Shown here piece by piece: positions 12,385 through 25,452 of a DNA stretch of 64,000 nucleotides (position 1 is the first letter of the stretch; each line of letters begins with the position of its first letter). The stretch spans positions 1-64,000 of the forward strand of contig CAJNOJ010000452.1 of the NCBI GenBank assembly GCA_905250025.1, given 5' to 3'. The translations under genes were made by a program, and so were the position numbers. Origin of the DNA: Adineta ricciae (Eukaryota; Rotifera; Eurotatoria; Adinetida; Adinetidae). The notes beneath the pieces are model-generated. The model made no database searches and was not told where the DNA came from. It was given only the letters and a program-made list of their open reading frames with translations.

Positions 12385-13007
12385 GCTGTTTTACTCTAAA
12401 AATTGAAGAGAATGAATGTTGTTTTTTCGCTGTTTAAACATTTACAAAGAAACGAAATCACTCGCAACAGAATGTAAAACTCATGTTCTCTTACCGAATT
12501 TTAATCACTTAGTGGCAAAAATGTCCTGTCACACTACAAAGTACAATTTGTCATAGTTTTCTTCAGATATATTTCCACCAATCAAATAAAATTTCAATGC
12601 TAGTACTTCGTTAAGATTGTCTTTACTCATCAAGTCGAACTTCAATGAAATCAAGTGGTAGAATTCCGAGCAAACTTTTCTCAGACAGAAGCGTGCGCCA
12701 TCTACACGACAGACTTCTGCTGACTCTTGTCCTTCAGTTCTGCTTCGTTATCGTACTCACCAATACTTTATTGTTACCATACACTAATGCGAGGTAAAAA
12801 CAACATAACAACCCGTGGACACTCGTATGGTTTTTCTCGTCATGTGTCTGACTTGATTCTTTCCTGATACTATACACCATATAACCGTGTACTGTACTCG
12901 TTATTTGATTTCATTAAATACAGATACGTCGCCGAATTAAAAGCTGCGTTTATTGAAAATTATTGCGTATAATTTACATCAAATTTGTTTTTATACGAAC
13001 AGACTCG
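12385..13007. promoter_or_regulatory. Shared 5' region of two divergent genes
   Basis: This 623-bp stretch lies between the start codons of the two-TM gene (minus) and the MAP2K-like gene (plus) and contains no open frame of note. By position it must carry the upstream control sequences of both. No specific motif was recognised. Confidence 0.45.
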
Positions 13008-14927
13008 ATGGACCCACTTCAAGCGAAGTCATCTAGTGAAACGAGCGATGATATCACGTCGTCAATCGTCCCTCCAGATGACGACACTCCAATGTCAACT
13101 ACTGTATCGTCGTCTGAGCATACAGAAGAATCTGGTGTGTTTCGTGTAAAACATTTTTCGTCGAAATTTTCGGTAACTCTTTTCTCTTCAGCTACACCAA
13201 GCTCGTCGAGTGATGCGGCAGACCTGGGAGTGGTTACGCCCTTTAATAACGCAATTGTAATGGCATCCAGTGAGCCCAGTTCTGATGATGCTCAGTTGCA
13301 TACGTATGGTAGGTTCAAGTCAGAAACTATGGAAATATGGAGGTCATTATTTTCTCAGATTCCTACCAACCTGCTGAATCGAACATTACCGTTGAGCACG
13401 AGAGCAATCGGATTACGACCGATGGACTGAGATGTTCGGACTCGATCAATGACAGCATTTTGATGATCGTAGAATCGCCTGTGGTGAAGAAAAAGGAAGC
13501 CAGTTCCTCAAATGGTATGTACTAAATGAGTTTAATTAACTCTCTTTCATCAGCATAAATGATACCCTATATTGATTTTCTTTTAGCGCCGAGACGCGCT
13601 CGGAGAAGATTTAACATCGACTTTATTGAGTTTGACCAGACGGAAGAAAATTTGTAAATTATTAAATTGATTCCATGGTCTTCTTCAATATTGTTCATAG
13701 ACTGACTGCAAGCATAAACTCGACGGAACTAGATTTTCACGGAGAAAAGATTGATGTGAATGTCGACGATTTAGACGATACTCGTGTAATTGGTAGTGGA
13801 AATTTTGGTGTTGTTTATGAAGTTACTCTTCGAAGAGAAACAAGAACTATTCGGATGGCCCTTAAAGTAGGTTGCTTCGAAATTACAATTAAAAAAACGA
13901 AGTGGGATTCTTTAACTAAATGTCAACGTATTGCAGTGTTTAGAACATAGAAGAGACAGGCATGGATACTCATCAGCCAATAACGAATGGGAAATATTAA
14001 AAACTATCGGTCCTGATAAGAATCCACATATTATCGAGTACTATGGTGCCATGATTAATTCTGTATGTATTGATTCCATGCGTGCATCAATTATTTGTAC
14101 TCTTCTGTATTTATTGCAAAGTCAATTAATTATATGTGCATCTGGATGGAGTTGATGGACACGTCAGTGAAGAACTTCTATGTGACTATGCATTCATTAG
14201 GAGAACCTCCTCGTGCGCAACTCGAGTTTTTCATTCGTCGCGTTGCTCATCATGTAAGAATGCTCACTTAAATGCCGCGAGATACACAGACATACTGTCA
14301 AAAAATATCAATGCTTATTAATTTCCTCTTGAAATCATACAGAGTTCTTTGTATAAGTAGATTACTTCTGCATTATGGTTTTTGGAAACAAAAAATCTCC
14401 TCCATCGAGATGTTAAACCTGCCAATATGCTTGTTAATAAAGAAAATGTCGTTGTTAAATTATGCGATTTCAACATCTGTTGCCGTCGATCAAATTCAGA
14501 TCTCCACCAAGGATCTACTCATTATCAACCACCTGAACTCAAAGAAGCGGCTATTCAGAATGATATGTGGGCGCTCGGTATTAGCTTATTAGAAATTATT
14601 ACCAATAAACATCCATTTGAGGATTGGCCAGAAGACAATAATCGGTATTTTAAAATTATACTATGGGAACGTACAGTTCCAGAAGGGATATCTGCTCCGA
14701 TGCGAAGGCTTATTTTACACTTGTCAGTAGTTCGATATAATCGATTTTTATAAATAATGGCTTCTCTTTTTAGGTTAATGAATTCCGCAGATGACCGGCC
14801 CAGTTCGTACAAAGATATTTTGGATACGCTTGTCGAGCACGACATGATTTCGGCACCATCTGATGCTGACAATCACTTTGTTTCTCAGGTCATGATCAAC
14901 ATTCCTCCCATTGATATTCCTGCCTAA
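13008..14927 (+). CDS. MAP2K-like dual-specificity kinase, divergent
   Basis: Multi-exon kinase, ATG at 13008 (MDPLQAKSSS), stop at 14925-14927. A Ser/Thr/Asp-rich N-terminal extension (about 190 residues) precedes the kinase domain. Visible elements are a glycine loop GSGNFGVVYE (about 13793), a lysine in MALK, helix C region ANNEWEILKTI, hinge WMELMDTSVKNFY (typical of MKK3/4/6/7), catalytic HRDVKPANML (about 14404), and a metal motif that reads CDFNICC instead of DFG. The activation segment ends GSTHYQPPEL, with PPE for APE. The subdomain XI region is MNSADDRPSSYKDIL. Introns are short (about 45-60 nt) at TATG/GTAGGT, CAAATG/GTATGT, AATTT/GTAAAT, CTTAAA/GTAGGT, TCT/GTATGT, CAT/GTAAGA and CTT/GTCAGT. 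DFN and the shortened activation loop are unusual, but HRD and the VAIK-like Lys remain, so activity is possible. Confidence 0.8.
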
Positions 14928-15096
14928 CAAGTTTCCATATTAGTTTGGATAAGCGAAACTTCAAACTCAATCTATATCGCTACTTTCTTTTCTTCTCCTC
15001 ATTCATAAATTCTCGGTGTTGTTTTTATATTTGATGTTATTTTCAAAGTGAAACAGGAATGTTTTGTAAAATAAAGATCCAGTCCCGTATTTACGT
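14928..15096. other. Convergent intergenic region
   Basis: Short region between the 3' ends of the kinase gene and the GH45 gene. An AATAAA at about 15070 (aaaataaagatcc) could serve as the kinase polyadenylation signal. Confidence 0.4.
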
Positions 15097-16069
15097 CTAT
15101 CTACGAACGCATTGTGTATTTGCAGTAAGAGCAGCTGGGCATGGAACTTGTTTGAAATTCATCGATGGATTGTCCGCATTTTGAAACCAATCGAATCGCC
15201 ACAAGCAACCAGCTTGAATGCTTGGCGGAAGCTTATAACAGTCCGATCGTGCGCGAACACCTCCATACCGATCACCCCATGAAAACGAACCAACAAATTG
15301 ACTCGAACATCCATCGAAAATACCAACACCGCCACCAGGCATTTGTAGGTCAAAATGATTTTTGCCTAAATCGCCGCCGGTATTCGTTACTTGAACAATC
15401 AATTCTTTGCCAACAACTGGACCCGATGTGAATACCAACGAATAACATGCACAGCACCAATCTGATTCTCGTTGATTCTTAATCAAATAGAATTTCATTC
15501 AAATACTTAGTTACAAAGTTTCTCCTCGTCACATACATTTATATAAGCAGCTGCATATCCATAAGAAAGAGTAGAACTAACATTCCACGGTTGTTGATTA
15601 TTGCACATGTACGCACCGCCGCCATTACAACCTGATTGAGCATTGACATCAACGGGAGTAATGCCATCTCGTGCACAAGTTTTCACTGGATTCGTAACCG
15701 ATGCTTTGCCTGACCAACCACAACTCGCTTTGCAACAATCCCAATAACGAGTGGTCACACCACTTTGTCGACCATCGCTGACCGATGGCGATTGCGTGGT
15801 TTTACTAGTAGTACTACCGCTTGAAGTTGATGATTCAATACTTGGTAAGCATTGAGAGTAATACTCATTACCGAACATACATTTTGAACCAGCACAGCAA
15901 TTTGTTTGACCTTTCCATTCTTTGCCTCCACATTGACCATAGACAGTTACGCATGGTGCTTTAATAAACAATAATGTCGTGTTAGATATAATATTTTCGA
16001 TGGAAGTTTCTCACTTGTTCGTGGTAGAGTCGAGAAACTTATCGCTAGAACAAATATTATCTTCAGCAT
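15097..16069 (-). CDS. GH45 endoglucanase with N-terminal CBM1
   Basis: Three exons: 16069-16015, 15958-15537 and 15477-15097; 285 aa, with lengths that sum to an exact frame. Exon 1 encodes a signal peptide ([16 protein letters not shown]). Next come a CBM1 cellulose-binding module ([16 protein letters not shown] ... NEYYSQCL), a Ser/Thr linker, and the GH45 catalytic domain with the first catalytic Asp in [14 protein letters not shown] and the second in [13 protein letters not shown]. The Cys pattern WCCACY, FDGC and RSDC is that of fungal GH45 enzymes. Predicted role: secreted hydrolysis of beta-1,4-glucan. CBM1 is characteristic of fungi, so fungal or fungal-like origin is likely; the short introns show it is adapted to this genome. 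Intact, no missing key residue seen. Confidence 0.92.
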
Positions 16070-17260
16070 ATCTACTCTCTGAATTGAAAAACAGTCCTCC
16101 TATATTTTGTATTTTTCTCAAGCCTTAATATATCGTTTGGACAAACACATTTGCAGAAAGCCTGCTGAAGCTTTTCTTTTTCTTAATATCAAATAGTGCA
16201 TCTGATATCCTATACTTTATTCTTAATAATTGATTATTACAAAAACAATATCGATTGCAATCATATCTCGATCTTAAGAGTTGCCGATTTACAGTGCAAG
16301 TATATTCGAACTGACGAGTAAGGTAATAAGTGAAACATAGCGAGGCAAGAACGCGAAGATGAAAGAATTCTTCGATTAAGTGTCCAGATCATCATTTTCA
16401 TACACATATGCAGATATTTGAGTTCACCAGTTCTATACAGTATGTTTTAAATTGTCGTGAAGGAACAGGATGCGTTTTTCTGACGAATTCATACATAATT
16501 ACTGACAAAATTGGGTTTTTATTAATATTTTTGCATTTAATCTTGTTGTGCTCATTTTCCACATGTTTTTTCCTAAAAGTGTGTCTATTGTAAACAAACC
16601 TCTTTGTTCTCGATCGACTTTACAATGAGCAGAAGAGTATTGAGAACTATGAATAAGATATGTGCATTTTTCAATGTATTCGATTCGATATGAGTAATTT
16701 CTTACGAACAGATGTGTTTAACAAGAAATGGATGAAACTGATGATTTGATTCTTCTGATCGGAGTTACTCCTGTCATCTTGATAAAAAATAGAATTGTTC
16801 TCATATGAAAATCTATACAAAATCATATTTCGGAACGCATTCTGAGATCAGCTGGGCTTTGATCATAGATGTGTGACATCTTAATGTCTCATTGCCAGAT
16901 GATATTTACTCAGGCTTATATCATAGTTTATAAGTAATAATTACAAGAATATCTTAATTAGGGAAAAGGCAAAAGCTACTGATTTATTAGTATTATAGAA
17001 TAAATAAGAGTTTAGTGTTACTAAAGGAAGAACAGAATGAAATCATTCAGGAGAAATCAAGTTTTCTTGTTTAGTTTATTTGATTATAGACACACACGCC
17101 CTTAAGTCCTAAAGTCGTGTTCTATGAATTCATCATTATGCAAACTCATCGTTCTCGATGCACCTTTAGTATAGGTGAAATTATTCTTGTCATTTTCCGG
17201 GTACACTGAATAATAATAAAAGGGATGTTTCAAATTTGCGCATGTCACTGCTCTGTAGAG
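16070..17260. other. Intergenic, no supported gene
   Basis: About 1.2 kb of AT-rich sequence upstream of the endoglucanase. The only open frame above 60 codons (16408-16593) is hydrophobic and featureless. Nothing else recognised. Confidence 0.5.
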
Positions 17261-17261
17261 C

Positions 17262-17790
17262 GATGCAACAAAAATGGCCGATCGGGATAAATTGTATAAT
17301 TAGTATTACCGAAAAAGAAAAAGGACGTTTGGATATTACTTTTTTTTGCCAATGCCGGTGTTAACGAAACGGCACCGATTGGAAATATAACAGCAGAACA
17401 ATATGATAAAATATTTTATATAAATGTCAAAGCAGTTTTATTTACTGTTCAAAAAGTATTACCAATCTTGGCAAACGGCGAATCAATCATATTGAATGGA
17501 GCTGTTCGATCAATTAAAGGATATTCAGACGAAAGTGTATATTCTGCTTCGAAAGCTACTGTCCAATTGTTCGCTCGTTGTTGAACAGTTGATTTCAGAG
17601 ATCGTTATATTCGTGTCAATGTAGTTAGTCCGGGCTTGATTGACGCACCGGCACTAAAAGTCGCAAAAAGCGGTGAAATAGATGATGTTACTGCGTATCT
17701 TATACCTTTAATACCTGTCGACCGAATAGCCAAGTTTAAGTGTTGTTCTGCACGTCGATGCGTTAAACTTACAACGAACGACTTGAACTA
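17262..17790 (+). pseudogene. Short-chain dehydrogenase/reductase (SDR) fragment
   Basis: Translation gives classic SDR blocks in order: a DKLY...KGRLDI stretch, FANAGVNETAPIGN (NAG motif), FYINVKAVLFTVQKVLP, a YSASKATVQLFAR stretch (YxxxK catalytic pair) and RYIRVNVVSPGLIDAP. The N-terminal TGxxxGIG cofactor loop is absent, a frameshift lies near the NAG motif, a TGA interrupts after LFARC (about 17581), and the C-terminus runs out of homology after PVDRIAK. It is therefore a truncated, frameshifted relic of a classical NAD(P)-dependent oxidoreductase. Bacterial-type SDRs are common among transferred genes in bdelloids, but origin cannot be settled here. Confidence 0.8.
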
Positions 17791-18744
17791 CAGCCATTAG
17801 GAGTAGTCTTTTTTCTGATAGGAGAGAAAAGGTAACTGGATGATAGATAAGCAGTTTTCATGAGAACGTGCATAACATTCATAAACAATTTTCTCGACGT
17901 CGCTCTAATCAACATACCAAAGCACGTATAGATGCGTGCGAAAGCGTTAAAACGCATATACTATTGTGTTATCAATCAATGTCTTTGTGTATGCAAGATC
18001 TTTCTTTGTATTCTGATTATAGGAGTGACGTTTTTGCGTTCCGTTCGGAAAAATGGGGAACACAAGTATTGATCTAATATTATAAAATAGCTACAATTCT
18101 CACATTTGCTTTCCGTATTTTTTGCGAACGAGGATCGCAAGAAGCGTTTTCATTCCCAGAACGGTGAACGGATTATAGTTTTGGTTAGTATTATAGGCAG
18201 TTATATGTCAATAGCTTAACTATGTTTGAGGAAATGCTACACAACGTTATCTGAGATCCGTTCCATTTCAAATAATGGAACGCTCGATAACGGGGAACGC
18301 TGACAGCCCTGATTGTTGTTTCCTACTCTTACAGAATATTTTATGAAGGTTTTTAAACGACTGTCGATTCTCCACAATTTTGTCGGCTCAAGTAGATCTC
18401 AGAAAAAGTTTATACTTTAGGATAGACGTTTTCCAAGACCTTTTCTGAACATCACGATTTTGGGCAAATGATAACATACCGTTTTCCATGTTCATCATGC
18501 TATAGACTTTCGCAGATAATATCTAAGTGTTTGAAACTAGGTATAATATAAGTACGTATGTTAGTTTTTTTTAATATTTTTCTTTGATGAATAATAATCA
18601 CTCGAATGCATATCTTCTGCTACATCCATAATCCCCTGTGGACAAAACTGGAAAAGTTTCACTATGCTTGACTTGTATCTTTAGTAATTAGATAGTTCTT
18701 TAAGCTCGTTTATTATTAATTACTGTCCTGGTGTGATCAATATA
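17791..18744. other. Intergenic, no supported gene
   Basis: No recognisable gene. A small inverted repeat 'gttccatttcaaataatggaac' (about 18260) and several nearby 'gaacgg/ccgttc' words between 18030 and 18300 may be the remains of a DNA transposon end, but this is weak. The 3' part should contain the promoter of the receptor gene. Confidence 0.4.
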
Positions 18745-21700
18745 ATGCTGGAGCGTATGAATCTTATTGCTGTGCTCCTTACATTATTGTGCAATACATA
18801 TGATGCTTCTCGTCGTATGTATGAAACACGAACTGTTACCACCGCTGGTGCTTTCGATTGCATTCACGATGTAGTTGCGAGGGTATTAAATGATCATTTG
18901 TTCGAGTCGAATGTGCGATTTCACACAGTACGCTTTTGTCGACAATCAACACTTAATCCGTTATCCCAACAGAAAATCAACATCACTCATGGTACTCCTA
19001 TTACATTTCATCGTCTACGATCATCGAACATCACAGCCGAACAACTTTTCAGTTGGAATGCACCAATGGACACTATCGAAGACTATCGATCAGGTGTTGA
19101 AGTAGGATTATTTATGAACTGTTCTCAAGATGACAAGTATTGGTTTGGGCCAAATTGTGAATATACATTTGATTCATCGAGTTATTTTCCTGATATTGTC
19201 GATGATCAATTTAATGCAAAGGAAGGTGTTCCCGATGATCTTTTAACAACGGATAATAGTGTCTGTTTGGAAACGGGTGATGTCGAATGTCAGTCGGTGT
19301 TGTGTTTGGATTGGCGAGAAATATGTGACGGTAAGGAATTAGTTCATTTAGGCTTGTTAGCTATGATCGATATGACAGAACTACTAATCAGAAAATTAAT
19401 TGACTCATATCAACTGGTCGTATTTTCCAGTTTGTTATACTTAAGCACGACAGATTCAGAATACTTCTGTACAGATGCTCTCTAGCACCTATAGCCATTT
19501 ACGTACGGTAGCTCAGGATTAAATGAAAAGCAAATATCTTCTCTAGAATCGTTGAATAAATAACTAAAAGTGCTTGTAAATATTGAATCAAACTCTTCAT
19601 TAATGTTTATGACATGTTGATCAACACAGGTGTGTTTGTTCCTTTTTAAAACTTAATTTAATTCTGATATAGGTAAAATCGATTGCACGAATGGAGCCGA
19701 CGAAGAGTATTGCCATAGACTTGAAATGAATGAATGTAATCCATCAACTGAATATCGTTGTCTAAATGGACAATGCATCGATAAACTTTTATATTGGGAT
19801 TCGTATCCTGACTGCATGGACTCCACTGATGAAACTGTTACACATAATAACTTTTGTTTCCAGAATTTTGATTTCAGATGTCAAGATAAATTATGTCCTT
19901 CAACGTGGTTTTCATGTGGTGATGGTGATTGTCACTATGCTCCAACTATCAATTCACCAGAATCATCCTGCAAGTCTCACCGAGATCTTCTCTATTACAA
20001 ACAGACACTCCCATCAACAATCATCTTATTTTCACATATATTCATCACTTATCACAATCTCAAACCCATTTCGATTTGTTTCAACANCGATAAATTATGT
20101 CCTTCTATATGGTTTTCATGTGGTGATGGTGATTGTCACTATGCTCCAACTATCAATTCACCAGAATCATCCTGCAACTCACACCGAGATCTTCTCTATT
20201 ACAAACAGACACATCCATCTACAATCATCTTATTTTCACATATATTCATCACTTATCACAATCTCACACCCATTTCGATTTGTTTCAACAAAACATTGTG
20301 TCCCTATTTGTCAAATGATGAAACTATAACAACAACTGATAAGAATGGTTTATCTTGTCGAGCTTTTGACACATTTGGTCGTAATGCTACGTATATTGAC
20401 TTTTCTTCTATGATTAGAGATCTGAAACAATTGGTACTTTCATGTTCGTTGTTACCTAGAACTGATGTTACAGATAATTGTACATTATTCCAATGTGATG
20501 ATGGAAGTAAATGTTTGTCGAAGTATCGATTATCAGATGGTGAAATCGATTGTTCCAATGGTGAGGATGAACATCAATCGAACACATGTGATCTCAATCA
20601 TCACTATCGATTTAAATGTGATAATCACATCAAATGTATCCATCCATCTTTGATACGTAATTACGAGGTAAGTATGTGCAGTTATAAAATATTTCTGTTT
20701 TGGAAACTTTTCTCATAGGACGATTGCGGTGATGGAAGTGATGAAGAGTATTCGTATGCTTCACTTTGTGAAGATCTAAATACAGAACAATGTTATGCTC
20801 ACCGTCGTCAAGCACATCAGTTTAACATGACATTTAGTCAACTCTGTAATTATATTCTTGAACGCATTCCAGATGCGAATAATGACACAGATGAATCTAA
20901 CTGTCCCATGTCACAATGGAATTGTTTTACTCAATATACAAGATGTAATGAAGTCTGGAATTGTCCTGATGGTCATGATGAACTTAACTGTCATTGGTCT
21001 CTTCTTTCTTTACGTTTCTGTGATTCAGTCAGTCATTTCTGTTTAAATATTCGAGATGGAAATCAAACATGTTTATCTAAAGAACAGGCTGGTGATGATG
21101 TTGTTGATTGTGTTGGTTCAACAGATGAAAGAGAATATTGTCGTGTTCATTATCCCTATGAGTTTAAACGTCGTTATCGTTGTCAAAATTCGACGAAATG
21201 TATTCTGATTAGTGAAATATGCGATTGTCATCAAGATTGTCCTTGGAATGACGATGAAACGATCGCATGTCATTGGCTCAATAATGGAAAAGAAACGAAT
21301 TGTGATCCTGATCGATTTCGATGTCGTGATGGCGAATATTCATCAACAGTTACGTTTAGATCACGATGCAATGATAATCTTTTCACGTGTAGTGATGAAG
21401 AACATCTTATCTTCTGTGATTTGAATGATCGATCAACCGGTCGACCATTCCAGACAAATTACATTCCAGAAGTTTCAAAGTCTAAAATCAATCAACTGGG
21501 TAGGAATTCGAGAAAAGAAACCGATCTTATTCATTGGTATTGTAATCGTGGAATCTATGTGTATTCACTCTCAAGTTCTCTCGGTTTCTATTGTATGTGT
21601 ACAGAGTCTTATTATGGTCATCGATGTCAATTTCAACGCAAACGAATTTCTCTCATTCTTCAGTTACAAACAACCAGTTCATTCAACGCTGTTCTTTCAT

Positions 21701-24700
21701 CGTTCAAAGTTGTTCTTCTCCTCGTACGAAATGATACTTCAAATACGATTGTCTCACATGATCAACTAGTATTTACACCACATCGACATTGTCTACCGAA
21801 ATATTTCATCCATCTATATTATCCAACAAATCAATCTTTGATTCCATCAACTAATTATTCACTTCACATTTACGTGTTTGTTGCTAAAACATTAGAACTT
21901 CGAAGTTCNTTCGGTCGTAATGCTACGTATATTGACTTTTCTTCTATGATTAGAGATCTGAAACGTTTGGTGCTTTCATGTTCGTTCTTACCTAGAAATG
22001 ATGTAACGGATAATTGTACATTATTCCAATGTAATGATGGAAGTAAATGTTTGTCGAAGTATCGATTATCAGATGGTGAAAACGATTGTTCCAATGGTGA
22101 GGATGAACATCAATCGAACACATGTGATCTCAATCATCAGTATCGATTTAAATGTGATAATCACATCAAATGTATCCATCCATCTTTGATACGTAATTAC
22201 GAGGTAAGTATGTGCAGTTATAAAATAGTTCTGTTTTGGAAACTTTTCTCATAGGACGATTGCGGTGATGGAAGTGATGAAGAGTATTCGTATGCTTCAC
22301 TTTGTTTTGATGCAATGACGGAAGAATGTTATGTTCATCGTCGTCAAGCACATCAGTTTAACATGACATTTAGTCAACTCTGTAATTACATTGTTGAACG
22401 CATTCCAGATGTGAATAATGACACAGATGAATCTAATTGTCCCATGTCACAATGGAATTGTTTTACTCAATATACAATATGTAATAAAGTCTGGAATTGT
22501 CCTGATGGTCATGATGAACTTAACTGTCCTTGGTCTCTTCTTTCTTTACGTTTCTGTGATTCAGTCAGTCATTTTTGTTTAAATATTCGAAACGGAAGTC
22601 AAACATGTTTATCTACAGAACAGGCTGGTGATGGTGTTGTTGATTGTGTTGGTTCAACAGATGAAAGAGAATATTGTCGTGTTCATTATCCGTATGAGTT
22701 TAAACGTCGTTATCGTTGTCAAAATTCGACAAAGTGTATTCTGATTAGTGAAATATGCGATTGTCATCAAGATTGTCCTTGGAATGACGATGAAACGATC
22801 GCGTGTCATTGGCTCAATAATGGAAAAGAAACGAATTGTGATCCTCATCGATTTCGATGTCGTGATGGCGAATATTCATCAACAGTTACGTTTAGATCAC
22901 GATGCAATGATAATCTTTTGACGTGTAGTGATAAAGAACATCTTATCTTCTGTGATTTGAATGATCGATCAACTGGTCAACCATTCCAGACGAATGACAT
23001 TCCAGAAGTTCCAAAGTCTAAAATCAATCAACTGACTCGGAGTTCGAGAAAAGAAACCGATCTTATTCATTGGTATTGTAATCGTGGAATCTATGTGTAT
23101 TCACCCTCAAGTCCTCTCGGTTTCTATTGTATGTGTACAGAGTCTTATTATGGTCATCGATGTCAATTTCAACGCAAACGAATCGCTCTCATTCTTCAGT
23201 TACAAACAACCAGTTCATTCAACGTTGTTCTTCCATCCTTCAAAATTGTTCTTCTCCTCGTACGAAATCATACTTCAAATACGATTGTCTCACATGATCA
23301 ACTAGTATTTACACCACATCGACATTGTCTACCGAAATATTTCATCCATCTATATTATCCAACAAATCAATCTTTGATTTCATCAACTAATTATTCACTT
23401 CACATTTACGTGTTTGTTGCTAAAACATTAGAACTTCGAAGTTCGTGGATATTTCCTGTTCCATTTCAGTTCTTACCTGTCAATCGTATAGCAAAACGAT
23501 TACTCATACCTGATGAGAGTCTCACACTACAGACAATACAATTTAACACAACAAATTGTAGATCATGTTCTAACGTGTCTCGTTGTATTGGATACGATAG
23601 TGATCTTTATCAAGATATCTGTGTATGTCTACCTTATTTGAGTGGTCGTCGATGTTTCGTTCCGTTTGATCCGTGTGTTAATCAGAACTGCAGTGGACAT
23701 GGAGAATGTTTACCAGTTGACTCACGTCTCTATGAAACTGATCAATTTATTTGTGTTTGTGAAAAAGAATGGTTTGGGAATGAATGTGAAGAATCAAAAG
23801 CTCGAATTCATGTGACATTTGCGTCGAATATTCCCAAACCATCGTCAAATATTGTATTTCTCCATGCGTTCGACGTGAATGAACACTTTGAGCCGATACA
23901 TCTAACATATTTTCAGCGTCTTCGTTCAAACATATCCAATTATACCTTTCATTTAGATAACAACTATTTGCATAATTTAATTTTCATCCAGCTGTATGAA
24001 CATAGTCATCAGTATGAATTTTATCTTCTACTGTCTCGGAAAATGGATAGTGTCGGATTAGAAGAGATCAATAGTGAAGTTGATTCATCTCATCGATGTC
24101 GATCAATCAATGAACTGTTACATCCAGATATTATTCGTCTACCAAGGTTACGACGTGTCAAATATTATCAACAAATATGTCGAAATAAGGAGAAGTTCAT
24201 GTGTTTCTATGATGATAAACTCATGTGTTTGTGTGATGAACGAAATCAGAGTGATTGTTTCAATTTTGAACCTACATCATATGGATGTCTTGAAAATCGA
24301 TGTAGTGGTCGAGGAATATGTGTTCAAGATCATAATCTTTGTCCACGACAATCGTTGTGTCTTTGTGAACCTTGTTCTTATGGAGAGAAGTGTCAGTTTT
24401 CTCGATCTGGTTATTCTCTTTCATTAGATGCCATCATTGGATCACATATTCGATTAGCAACATCGAAGACAATCATTTGGATTAGTGTGGTTTTGATCTG
24501 TTTATTCGTTATTATTGGAGTAATGATGAATATGTTAGGAGTTGGGACATTTCATCGACGAGCAACACAAAATGCTGGTTCTGGTTTTTATTTGTTAATT
24601 TCATCATATTTTGGATTGATGACGAGTCTTTCGTTGTCTGTGAAGTTAATTTTCTTATTTATTAATAATCAAGGAAATGTGTCCTGTGCATTGATTGAAT

Positions 24701-25452
24701 TTATAATCAAATGGTCATTAACAAGTTGTGAATGTTTAAATGCATGTGTGGCGATTGAACGAACATTAGCGGTGAATCTTCGTACTAAATTCTCACGAAT
24801 CAAAAGTAAAAGAGTCGCTAAACGGATTTCGATTGTTGTGCCTATGGTTGTCGGTGTTATCTGTTCACCTGAATTGATCTATCGTCGAATGGTTGTTGAC
24901 ACGACTGATGAAACCAATTGGTGTGTGTTCACATTGAATGCTGATCAACCGAAACTTCTAAACTTCTATTCAGCATTAAATATTTGCTTATTTTTGATCC
25001 CATTAACAATCAACTTGATATGTAGTGTTGGTATAATTGTCGGTACAGGTCTTCTGAAGCAAAAAACTATTACAAGCGCAGAAGACACCAGACGTTCGAC
25101 TAATATTAATCTCAATTTTACTCGGATTAATAGGAATTTTCTGAATCAGATGAAAGGAAAGACCATCAAAGCACAGATTATTAAACACAAACATATATTG
25201 GTGGCTCCAATTCTTTTGGCTATATTTGCTGTACCTCGATTGGTATTTGCTTTTATATTCGTATGCAGTAAACTTGATCGATTTCCATTTCTTACTTTAC
25301 CAAGTTATCTGATTGGTTTTTTACCGTCAATGTCTCTACTTTTTGCATTTATCCTACCATCTGATGTCTACCGAAGCGCAGCACTTGCTTTCATCAAATC
25401 TATTATACCTGCATATTTTCAAAATTATTTCTTTCTATTTCGTCAAAGATAA
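18745..25452 (+). CDS. LDLa/EGF/7TM receptor (adhesion-type rhodopsin-like GPCR), copy A
   Basis: Multi-exon gene with ATG at 18745 and a second in-frame ATG at 18757 giving a signal peptide (MNLIAVLLTLLCN). An N-terminal region ends in a YWFGPNCEYTFD block. LDLa modules follow (CLDWREICDGKIDC, CRDGEYSS, CPDGHDELNC, DDCGDGSDEEY), with a 342-nt intron after ATATGTGACG and 49-50-nt introns after RNYE. Then come EGF-like modules (CVNQNCSGHGEC, CLENRCSGRGIC) and seven TM helices from about 24470 (ISVVLICLFVIIG) to 25400. TM3 ends AIERTLAV instead of DRY. The tail is short. As assembled, 20370-21908 and 21910-23449 are near copies joined by an N, as are about 19881-20086 and 20088-20293. The ectodomain is therefore probably inflated by stitching. 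Likely a cell-surface receptor; ligand unknown. Confidence 0.8.
19881..20293 (+). repeat. Tandem near-duplicate of LDLa segment around N at 20087
   Basis: About 205 bp beginning 'gataaattatgtcctt' occurs twice, separated by a single N at 20087. Differences are few. The repeat keeps the frame, so the translation looks continuous, but the pattern matches the other N joins, where two allelic contig ends overlap. Confidence 0.8.
20370..23449 (+). repeat. 1.54-kb near-duplicate inside the receptor gene, joined at N 21909
   Basis: 20370-21908 and 21910-23449 encode the same series (GRNATYIDF..., CNYI(L/V)ERIPD, CPDGHDELNC, YCRVHYPYEF, YYGHRCQFQRKR). The first copy stops in the middle of LRSS, exactly where the second copy continues into the EGF part. 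This is expected if two haplotype contigs were concatenated. A true internal duplication is the alternative. Confidence 0.8.

Noticed and set aside
18030..18300. Possible transposon end from repeated gaacgg/ccgttc words
   Set aside because: The words are short and irregular, without paired termini or target duplications.
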